A stretch of 40,855 bases of DNA from Streptomyces sp. AC558_RSS880 (GTDB taxonomy: Bacteria; Actinomycetota; Actinomycetes; Streptomycetales; Streptomycetaceae). The stretch lies in contig NZ_JAGMUJ010000002.1 in assembly GCF_019049255.1 (NCBI RefSeq), positions 1 through 40,855 of the forward strand, read 5' to 3'. The notes beneath the pieces are model-generated. The model was not told the DNA's origin. It did not search any database and worked only from the letters and a program-made list of their open reading frames with translations. Numbering within the stretch: position 1 is the stretch's first letter; each line of letters opens with the position of its first letter. Below are positions 33,409-40,855 of the stretch, piece after piece. The translations under genes and the position numbers were made by a program.

Positions 33409-34406
33409 CCGGCGGCCCTCCCGGTGCGCCGGCGCAGCAGCCGGAACGCGGCGAGCGTCGCCAGGGCGGCGACGAGGAGCAGGAGGCCGGAGGCGACCAG
33501 CTGGAGCGGCCAGTAGTGGCCGACGGGGTGGAGGTCGCGGTAGAAGCCGACGGCGTCCAGGTCGGCCAGGGTCGAGCGGCAGCCGTCCATCGTGCCGCTG
33601 TGGCAGGGAGCGGCCAGCCGGTCGCCGTCGGCGGTCAGGATGCCTTCGTCGACGGCGATGCCCACTCCTGTCGGGCCGTCGCGCAGGCTGCTGACCTCGG
33701 TGACCGGGGGCCACAGGTGCGGCAGGGCGGTGTGGACGGCCGTCCACAGGGCCCCGAGCGCGGCGGCGGCCGTGGCGAGGGCGGTCATGGAACGGCGCAG
33801 CAGCAGTCCCGCGAGGACACCGATGGCCAGTCCGGCCAGCGCGAGGGCGACCGGGACGGTGCCGTTGGCGTTGAAGGTGGGGGAGTCGTGCCAGGGCTTG
33901 GCGGTGTCGACGCGGCCCTCGGCCGCCGTCCAGGCCAGGCGGTGCAGCCAGACCAGCAGACCGGTCGCGGCGGCGGTCAGCACGGCCGGGAAGGCGAGCC
34001 GGGAGGCCAGCCAGCGGGCCGGGGAGACGCCCTGGGTCCAGGCGAGGCGGATCGTGCCGGACTCCAGCTCGCGGCCGGTCAGCGAGCCGCCGGCCCAGGC
34101 GGCGACCAGGAACGGCACGACGAGGACGGCGACCGTCGTGTAGGTGTAGACGTCCTTGTAGAGCAGGATCGAGCTCTGGTCGTAGCTGCAGCTCGGGGTG
34201 AAGCCGCAGGCGTCGTACTGCTTCCAGGCCGCCGCCGAGGCGTCGGTGAGCGGACCGCCGAGCCACAGCAGTCCCGCGCCGATCAGCAGCACGATCGCCG
34301 TACCGGTGAGGAGGGCCGGGCGGTGCAGCCGGTACAGCCAGCGCAGCTGGCGGGGCGCGGGGGCGGGGCGGTCGGTGGCCGCCGGGGCGGTCAGGGCGGC
34401 GGTCAC
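33405..34406 (-). CDS. ABC transporter permease (first of a paralogous pair)
   Basis: 333 residues with about six TM helices. It contains GGSLTGRELESGTIRLAWTQ followed by GVSPARWL, shared with the next permease. The first extracytoplasmic loop has a cysteine pair (YDACGFTPSCSYD) and a later loop another (APCHSGTMDGCRS), suggesting disulfides. GTG start overlaps the ATPase stop (GTGA). This arrangement (GntR of YtrA type, ATPase, duplicated permeases) resembles actinobacterial Ytr-like exporters induced by cell-wall stress; that link is inferred. Confidence 0.87.
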   Translation of the reverse strand: MTAALTAPAATDRPAPAPRQLRWLYRLHRPALLTGTAIVLLIGAGLLWLGGPLTDASAAAWKQYDACGFTPSCSYDQSSILLYKDVYTYTTVAVLVVPFLVAAWAGGSLTGRELESGTIRLAWTQGVSPARWLASRLAFPAVLTAAATGLLVWLHRLAWTAAEGRVDTAKPWHDSPTFNANGTVPVALALAGLAIGVLAGLLLRRSMTALATAAAALGALWTAVHTALPHLWPPVTEVSSLRDGPTGVGIAVDEGILTADGDRLAAPCHSGTMDGCRSTLADLDAVGFYRDLHPVGHYWPLQLVASGLLLLVAALATLAAFRLLRRRTGRAAG

Positions 34407-35296
34407 GCGGCGGCCTCCGTGGTCTCGGGCGCGGCGGGGGCCGGGCCGGGGGCCTCGGGGTTGCGCAGGTAGGACAGGACGAGTTCCTCCAGGGACGGCG
34501 CGGCGGCGCGCCAGTCGCCGGGCAGCGGGCCGGCCGGGCGGATCAGCGCGCTGAGCTGGCGGCCGGTGGTGCGGGACTCCACGAGGTCGTGCGGGGCCAG
34601 GTCCGTCGTCGCCGGGGCGGAGACGCGGGTGTGGGCGGCCAGCAGGTCGTCGATCTCGCCGGCCAGGCGGACCCGGCCGCCGCCGATCAGCAGCAGGTGG
34701 TCGCAGGAGTCCTCCAGCTCGGCGACGACGTGCGAGGACATCACGATCGTCGTGCCGTGCGCGGCGGCCTGCCCCATCAGCACGCCCATCAGCTCGTGCC
34801 GGGCCAGCGGGTCCAGGTCGGCCATCGGCTCGTCCAGGAGCAGCAGTTCCGGCCGCTTGGCCAGGGCGAGGGCGAGGGCCACGCGGGTGCGCTGGCCGCC
34901 GGAGAGGGAGCGGATCCGCCCCCGCGGGTCCAGGTCCCCGCCGGCCACGATCCGCCGCGCGGTGTCCGCGTCCCAGCGGCCGGGGTTCAGATCGGCGCCC
35001 ATGCGCAGCGTCTCGGCGACGGTGAGCTGCGGGTACAGCGGCTTGTCCTGGTCGACGAAGCCCACCCGGGGGCGGGCCGACGCCGGGTCCGTGCCGAGGA
35101 CGGTGATCGTGCCGTCGGTGGGGGTGAGCAGCCCGGCGGTGATCGCGAGCAGCGTGGACTTGCCCGCGCCGTTGGGGCCGACGACGGCGCAGACGCGGCC
35201 GGCGGGCAACCGGAAGGAACAGTCGCGCAGCGCCCAGGCGGCGCGCCGCCCGAAGCGCTTGCCGAGCGCGCCTGCCTCGATGGCCGGGACGGTCAT
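34403..35296 (-). CDS. ABC transporter ATP-binding protein (Ytr-like)
   Basis: 297 residues: Walker A GPNGAGKST (40-48), signature SLSGGQRTR (130-138), Walker B LLLLDEP (151-157) and switch His in SSHVVAELEDSCDH. A C-terminal extension of about 90 residues resembles the LolD/YtrB-type accessory region. The ATG overlaps the GntR stop by ATGA and the permease start overlaps this stop, so the three are tightly coupled. Confidence 0.92.
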   Translation of the reverse strand: MTVPAIEAGALGKRFGRRAAWALRDCSFRLPAGRVCAVVGPNGAGKSTLLAITAGLLTPTDGTITVLGTDPASARPRVGFVDQDKPLYPQLTVAETLRMGADLNPGRWDADTARRIVAGGDLDPRGRIRSLSGGQRTRVALALALAKRPELLLLDEPMADLDPLARHELMGVLMGQAAAHGTTIVMSSHVVAELEDSCDHLLLIGGGRVRLAGEIDDLLAAHTRVSAPATTDLAPHDLVESRTTGRQLSALIRPAGPLPGDWRAAAPSLEELVLSYLRNPEAPGPAPAAPETTEAAA

Positions 35297-35718
35297 GACG
35301 GGTCTCCCTGAGGGTTCTTCGGATGTGCGGGGCCCGGCGTGCGCGCCGGGTAGTGGGTTTCGAGCACGGCGGTGAAGAGCGCGGCCACGTCCTCCCGCTC
35401 CAGGCCGGCCTCACGGGCCCGCGCCGCCCAGTCCTCCAGCTCCGCGCGCAGCGGGGAGTCGGCGGGGGCGGCGCCCAGGGAGCGCCGTACGAAGGTGCCG
35501 AGGCCGCGCCGGGCCTCCACCAGGCCCTCGCGTTCCAGCTCGCGGTAGGCCTTCAGCACGGTGTTGGGGTTCACGGCGGTGGCCTCGACGACCTCGCGGG
35601 CGGTGGGCAGCTTGTCGCCGGGCTCCAGCAGGCCCAGGCGCAGGGCCTGTTTGGTCTGCTGCACGATCTGGACGTAGGTGGCCACGCCGCTGTGCCGGTC
35701 GATCCGGTAGTCGACCAC
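35293..35718 (-). CDS. GntR-family transcriptional repressor, YtrA subfamily
   Basis: 141 residues. Winged HTH at about 10-78 (VATYVQIVQQTKQALRLGLL, GDKLPTAREVVEATAVNPNTV, GLVEARRGLGTFV), followed by only about 60 residues with no ligand domain, which defines the short YtrA subfamily. Such repressors control ABC genes of their own operon. A 36-bp perfect inverted repeat directly upstream is a convincing operator. GTG start with a GGGTGG site formed by the right part of that palindrome. Confidence 0.93.
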   Translation of the reverse strand: MVDYRIDRHSGVATYVQIVQQTKQALRLGLLEPGDKLPTAREVVEATAVNPNTVLKAYRELEREGLVEARRGLGTFVRRSLGAAPADSPLRAELEDWAARAREAGLEREDVAALFTAVLETHYPARTPGPAHPKNPQGDPS

Positions 35719-35724
35719 TCGACA

Positions 35725-35760
35725 ACCACCCTTTCACTAATTGAGTAGTGAAAGGGTGGT
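35725..35760. promoter_or_regulatory. 36-bp perfect inverted repeat: GntR/YtrA operator
   Basis: Two perfect 15-base arms (left ACCACCCTTTCACTA, right TAGTGAAAGGGTGGT) around ATTGAG. It begins 7 bases before the GntR start and lies in the divergent gap with the sigma-factor gene. CACTA...TAGTG fits YtrA-type sites. It can also form a stable hairpin at the 5' end of the mRNA. Confidence 0.85.
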
Positions 35761-35828
35761 GCAAGGGGGGTGGGAAAGTCAATCGCGATCCCGTGAACCG
35801 ATCGGCCGGGCCCGTGCGATGAGGGGAC

Positions 35829-36371
35829 GTGAGCGAAACGAGAAGCGACGGGGAGCTGCTGCGCGCCGTCGCGGCGGACGGGGACCGGCGCGCCTTCGAG
35901 GAGCTGTACCGGCGGTACGCGCCGTGGCTGACCGCCCGGATGTGCGGCCGGTGCGCCGACGCGGGGATCGTCGACGACGTCGTACAGGAGACGTTCCTGG
36001 CGGTGTGGCGGGGGAGCGCGCGCTACCGGGAGGACGGGGACGTGGCCGGCTGGCTGTGGCGGATCGCCTCCCGTCGGCTGGTCGACGCCCTGCGCGGCGC
36101 CGGGGCGCGCGGCCGGCTGCGGCAGGCGCTGGCGCGGCTGCGGCACCGGGACGAGGCGTCGGCGGAGGACCGCGTGCTCGCGGGGGTGGAGCACGGGGAC
36201 CTCGCCGGCGCGCTCGTCCGGCTGTCGCCGGAACTGCGCGCGGTGCTCCAGGCCACGGTCGTCGACGGGCTGACCACCCGTGAGGCCGCCGTCCTGCTCG
36301 GCATCCCGCCGGGCACGGTCAAGACACGGGCGATGCGGGCCCGCAGGCAACTCCGGGAGGCGCTGGCATGA
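35829..36371 (+). CDS. ECF-type RNA polymerase sigma factor
   Basis: 180 residues. Region 2: RAFEELYRRYAPWLTARM ... VDDVVQETFLAVWR ... DVAGWLWRIASRRLVD; region 4: LSPELRAVLQATVVDGLTTREAAVLLGIPPGTVKTRAMRAR. It directs RNA polymerase to a specific promoter set, controlled by the next gene's product. GTG start with GAGGGG very close upstream (spacing 2), which is unusually short. Its stop overlaps the anti-sigma start by ATGA. Confidence 0.93.
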   Translation: MSETRSDGELLRAVAADGDRRAFEELYRRYAPWLTARMCGRCADAGIVDDVVQETFLAVWRGSARYREDGDVAGWLWRIASRRLVDALRGAGARGRLRQALARLRHRDEASAEDRVLAGVEHGDLAGALVRLSPELRAVLQATVVDGLTTREAAVLLGIPPGTVKTRAMRARRQLREALA

Positions 36372-37243
36372 CGTACGAAACGACGGGCGGTACGTCCGGG
36401 GGCGGCAACGGCTGGCACGTGCCCGAAACGGACCTGCGCGCCTACGCGCGGGGCGAGCTCCCGGCGCCCCTGCTGTGGTCGGCCGACACCCACCTCACCG
36501 CCTGCGCGCCCTGCCGGGCCGTCCTCGCCGGCGTGAGCGACCCCGCGGCCCTCGACGCCGGATGGGAACGGCTCGACGCCGAACTGGACGCGCCCCGGCC
36601 GGGATTCCTGGAGGCGCTGCTGCTGCGGCTCGGCATCGCCGACCACACCGCACGGCTGCTCGCCGCCACCCCGGCGCTGCGCCGCTCCTGGCTGGGCGCG
36701 GTCGCCGCCGTCCTCCTGCTCACCGTGGCCGTCACCGCCGGTCACGGCACCACCGGCTCACCGACCCTCTTCCTCGCCCTCGCCCCGCTGCTGCCGCTGG
36801 CCGGGGTCGCCCTGTCGTACGGTCCCGCGCTGGACCCGACGTACGAGATGGCGGTCGTCGCCCCGATGCACGGATTCCGGCTGCTGATGATCCGCACGGT
36901 GGCGGTGCTCGGCGCCGGGCTCGGCCTCAACGGGCTGGCCACCCTCGCCCTGCCCGGGTACGGACTGCGCGCCCTGGCCTGGCTGCTGCCCGCCCTCGCG
37001 CTCACCGCGACCGGACTCGCGCTGACCGCCCGGCTCGGCCCGGTGCTCGCCCCGTCCCTCGTCGGCGGCGGCTGGGTCGCGCTGCTGCTCGCGGCGGACG
37101 TCGTCCGGGTCGGCGGGGACGGCCCGCTCGCCCCGTTCACCGCGGCCGGGCAGGGCGTGTCGGCGGCGGTCGCCGTACTCGCCGCCGGACTGCTCGTCCT
37201 GCTCCGGGACCGCTTCGACCTCAACAGCCGGCATGCGGCCTGA
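36368..37243 (+). CDS. Zinc-finger (zf-HC2) multi-pass membrane anti-sigma-like protein
   Basis: 291 residues. The cytoplasmic N-terminus contains the anti-sigma zinc motif H42-x3-C46-x2-C49 (HLTACAPC), with DLRAYARGEL before it as in zf-HC2 domains. About six TM helices follow (roughly 108-280) instead of the usual single TM and sensor domain. It presumably binds and inhibits the sigma factor. The large membrane part may sense the membrane or the ABC transporter encoded next. Confidence 0.88.
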   Translation: MTYETTGGTSGGGNGWHVPETDLRAYARGELPAPLLWSADTHLTACAPCRAVLAGVSDPAALDAGWERLDAELDAPRPGFLEALLLRLGIADHTARLLAATPALRRSWLGAVAAVLLLTVAVTAGHGTTGSPTLFLALAPLLPLAGVALSYGPALDPTYEMAVVAPMHGFRLLMIRTVAVLGAGLGLNGLATLALPGYGLRALAWLLPALALTATGLALTARLGPVLAPSLVGGGWVALLLAADVVRVGGDGPLAPFTAAGQGVSAAVAVLAAGLLVLLRDRFDLNSRHAA

Positions 37244-37271
37244 CGGCCGCCCGGCTTCCTGCCGGAAGAGG

Positions 37272-37405
37272 GAGCCCGGCCCGACCGCCCCGGCCCCCTC
37301 TCCGCCGGGAGACTCGGCCTGACCGCCCCGGCATCTCGCCGGAAGGGGGAGCCCGGCCCGGCCACCCCGGCTTCTCGCCAGGGAGCCCGGCCCGGCCGCC
37401 CCGGC
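37272..37405. repeat. Degenerate tandem repeat upstream of the ABC ATPase gene
   Basis: Four copies of a unit beginning GA(G/C)(C/T)C(C)GGCC and ending CCCCGGC start at 37272, 37311, 37349 and 37383 (periods 39, 38, 34), with partly conserved CTCGCCGGAAGGGG spacers. They fill most of the 261-base gap between the anti-sigma-like and ABC genes; I see no other gene there. Confidence 0.7.
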
Positions 37406-37504
37406 CCCTTGCCGGCCGGGCCCCGGCCGCTCCTCACCCCGGGGAATCGCGGTCCGGCCGCCTTCGACTCCGTCCACCTGCCTCCACCTGTACGGGAGTT
37501 CCGT

Positions 37505-38374
37505 ATGACCCCCACCGTCTCCGCCTCCGGGCTGAGCCTCCGCTACGGCGGCACCCGCGCCCTCGACGACGTGTCGCTGCGGCTGTCCGCCGGCGTCACC
37601 GGGCTGCTCGGGCCCAACGGCGCGGGCAAGACCACGCTGCTGCGGGTGCTCGCCACCGCCGTACCGGCCGACCGGGGCGCCTTCACGGTGCTCGGCCACG
37701 ACCCGGGCACCTCGCGCGGTCGCCAGGAGGTCCGGCGCCACCTCGGCTACCTGCCGCAGACGCCCGGCTTCCACCCCGACTTCACGGCCTTCGAGTTCGT
37801 CGACTACGTGGCGATCCTCAAGGAGCTCACCGACCGCTCCGCCCGCCACCGCGAGGTGCGCAGAGTGCTCGACGAGGCCGGTCTCGGCGACGTGCGCGGC
37901 CGGCGGATCCGCAACCTGTCCGGCGGCATGCGGCAGCGGGTGGCGCTGGCGGCGGCGCTCGTCGGCGACCCCGCGTTCCTCGTCCTCGACGAGCCCACCG
38001 TCGGACTCGACCCCGAACAGCGCATGCGGTTCCGGGAGCTGATCGCGCGGGCCGGCGAGGGCCGCACGGTGCTGCTGTCCACGCACCAGACCGAGGACGT
38101 GGCGATGCTCTGCCACCGGGTCGTCGTGCTGGCCGGCGGCACCGTCCGCTTCGACGGCACCCCCGCCGAGCTGACCGCGCGGGCCGCCGGCCGGGTGTGG
38201 AGCAGCACCGAACGCGACCCCGGCGCGAAGGCCGGCTGGCGCACCGGACTCGGCACCTTCCGCAACGTGGGCGACCCGCCCGCCGGCGCGGAGCTCCTCG
38301 AACCCACCCTGGAGGACGGCTACCTGCTCACCCTCGACGGCACGGACACGACGGACACGGAGGTGGCCGCATGA
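37505..38374 (+). CDS. ABC transporter ATP-binding protein
   Basis: 289 residues: Walker A GPNGAGKTT (36-44), signature NLSGGMRQR (137-145), Walker B FLVLDEPTVGLDP (158-170), switch His in STHQTEDV. It has the usual ABC-2 exporter C-terminal extension. The ATG MTPTVSASGL was chosen; frames extending upstream run through the tandem repeat. First of three coupled genes after the sigma/anti-sigma pair, and probably part of the same regulon or operon. Confidence 0.92.
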   Translation: MTPTVSASGLSLRYGGTRALDDVSLRLSAGVTGLLGPNGAGKTTLLRVLATAVPADRGAFTVLGHDPGTSRGRQEVRRHLGYLPQTPGFHPDFTAFEFVDYVAILKELTDRSARHREVRRVLDEAGLGDVRGRRIRNLSGGMRQRVALAAALVGDPAFLVLDEPTVGLDPEQRMRFRELIARAGEGRTVLLSTHQTEDVAMLCHRVVVLAGGTVRFDGTPAELTARAAGRVWSSTERDPGAKAGWRTGLGTFRNVGDPPAGAELLEPTLEDGYLLTLDGTDTTDTEVAA

Positions 38375-39890
38375 CCACGCTCACCACCGGGGCCCCGGCC
38401 GCCACGGTCACGGCGTCCGGTCCCCGCGCGTCCTGGGCGGCCGTGTTCGCCCTGGCCCGCTTCGAGACCCGCCGGCTCCTGCTGCGGGCGCCGGTCCTCA
38501 TCGCCTTCGCGGTCTACATCGGCTGGACGGTGTGGCGCACGCGCACCTCCTGGGACGGCTTCCCCGCGCTGCAGGACGCCGACCGCGCCACCCAGAACGC
38601 GCCCCTGCTCGTCGGCCTCGCGGTGCTGCTCTGCGCCAACCAGGCCGTGCTGCGTTCCCGGCGGCACGACACCGACCGGCACCTCGCCGTGCTGGTGGTC
38701 CCGCCGTGGCGCCGTACGGTCGCCCATCTGCTGTCCGTCGCGGCCGTCGCGCTGCTCACCGGGGTGTGCGTGGCCGGCCAGTTCACCTGGGAGGCGCTCA
38801 AGCCGGGCGCCGTCGGGCACGGTTCGCCGGGTGAACTGCTGGCCGGACCGCTGTCCGTGCTGCTGCTCGGAGCGTTCGGGGTGCTGCTGGCCCGGCTGCT
38901 GGCCTCCTCCTTCACGGCCCCGCTGCTGATCGTCTTCCTCCTGTTCTCCTTCCTGCTGACCACCGGCCCCGGCAACGAGGGGTGGGCGCGGTGGCTGGCG
39001 CCGACGGTCGGCGAGAACACCTCCACCACGTTGCCGTCCGAGCTGCTGGGCCGCCCCGCCGCCTGGCACGCCCTGTACCTCACGGGCCTCGCGCTGAGCG
39101 CGGCCCTGCTCGCGGTGCTGGTCTCCGGGGGCGCCCGGCTGTGGACCGTCCGGGTGGGCGTCGCCGGGGCGGTGGCGCTGACCCTGGTGGGCGCGGTGGC
39201 CCAGTCCCAGGGCCTGTCGCCGGAGATCGCCGAGGCGCGTACGCGGTTCTCCGTCACCCCGGAGAAGGAGCAGCGGTGCGCCGAACGGGACGGCGCGACG
39301 TACTGCGCCTTCCCGGAGTGGGGAGCGCGCACCGACGACTGGGACCAGGTCCTCACCGGCGTGCGCTCCCTCGCGGGCGGCACCGCGCAGGACCGGCCGC
39401 TCGTCGTACGGCAGCGGGTCGAGGCGCGCTACGGCCTGGACGGCGACGCGGCGATCGACCCGGCCACCCACCCCGGTGAGATCACCGTCGGCACCGCCTG
39501 GGGCGGCAACCGGATCCCGGAGTTCGCCGCCGCCGTGGCCGGTGTGCTGGTCACGGGCACCGAGGCGAAGACGGGTGAGATGTGCGACGGCCGGATGGTC
39601 ACCGTGATGTGGCTGGCGCTCGCCGACCGGCCCGACCCCATGTCGGACCTGCGGCGGGTCCGCCTGGACGACAGCGACGCCGGCTCGGCGATCGTCCTCT
39701 CGCGGACGAACCCGCTGTACATGACCGCCGCGCAGACGGAGGTGGTGCGCGAGCTGCTGCAACGCCCCAAGGAGGAGACCGCCGCGAAGGTGAAGGCGCA
39801 CTGGGCCGAGCTGACGGCCCCGAAGGTGACGACGGACCGGGCCGCGCGACTGCTGGGCCTGGACGAGCCGGAGGCGAAGGAGGAGTGCCT

Positions 39891-39894
<4 letters not shown>
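38371..39894 (+). CDS. ABC-associated membrane protein with extracytoplasmic domain
   Basis: 507 residues. About six TM helices in the first 280 residues resemble an ABC-2 permease, starting with ALARFETRRLLLRAP. The last 225 residues are hydrophilic, probably extracytoplasmic, with a cysteine pair C303/C312 and a further Cys in GEMCDGRM. Similar large membrane proteins accompany ABC ATPases and zf-HC2 proteins in streptomycetes. The ATG overlaps the ATPase stop by ATGA, so it is the cognate permease. Substrate unknown. Confidence 0.87.

Positions 39895-40855
<961 letters not shown>

Noticed and set aside
36280..38370. Upstream extension of the 38371 membrane protein reading frame over the anti-sigma and ATPase genes
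   Set aside because: Only the part from ATG 38371 is protein-like; the upstream part is an out-of-frame overlap of well-defined genes.

Overview
The window is very GC-rich DNA with short or overlapping start/stop junctions, GTG/TTG starts and gene families typical of a Streptomyces chromosome. It opens in the last bases of a 5S rRNA gene and closes inside mycothiol synthase (mshD). The gene order (six-gene membrane cluster, csoR, DUF47-pit, pstSCAB, nudix, CHAD, ppk, ABC/sigma operons, mshD) matches what I remember of the S. coelicolor SCO4126-SCO4151 region. That comparison is from memory, not from a search. I see no tRNA, CRISPR array, transposase or integrase.

Layout. (1) 1-3.8 kb: 5S tail and terminator, then an operon on the minus strand encoding ABC ATPase, ABC permease, NarL-type histidine kinase and response regulator. 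(2) 3.9-11.1 kb: a six-gene minus-strand operon whose products resemble a reduced type IV secretion/conjugation apparatus: VirD4/TraG-like, VirB4-like ATPase, VirB3/VirB4-N-like, VirB6-like, VirB8-like and a small two-helix membrane protein. I match it to the cmdABCDEF differentiation cluster of S. coelicolor. The VirD4-like protein appears to have lost its P-loop. (3) 11.6-13.5 kb: a whiJ/abaA-type regulatory trio (DUF397 protein, XRE/DUF5753 regulator, divergent RsbW-like ATPase) around a 28-bp inverted repeat. (4) 14-15.9 kb: a VirB1-like muramidase/NlpC-P60 protein and a PAP2 lipid phosphatase. (5) 16-21.5 kb: a 1365-residue protein of unknown function, a 56-residue cysteine protein, a lipoprotein and a 58-residue conserved protein.

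(6) 21.5-32.4 kb: metal and phosphate region. csoR carries a near-textbook operator. DUF47-pit (low-affinity phosphate uptake) runs convergent to pstSCAB (high-affinity uptake), with a shared bidirectional terminator between them. pstS has an 11-nt phased PHO box, and a strong hairpin separates pstS from pstC. ppk, a CHAD-domain gene and a nudix gene follow on the same strand, linking phosphate uptake to polyphosphate. (7) 32.5-35.7 kb: a YtrA-type GntR repressor, ABC ATPase and two paralogous permeases, preceded by a 36-bp perfect inverted repeat. (8) 35.8-40.6 kb: an ECF sigma factor, a multi-pass zinc-finger anti-sigma-like protein, an ABC ATPase and two membrane proteins, the last overlapping the 3' end of mshD tail to tail.

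The most unusual items are the chromosomal T4SS-like machine with a pseudo-ATPase coupling protein, the regulatory trio inserted beside it, and the large orphan protein at 16-20 kb.
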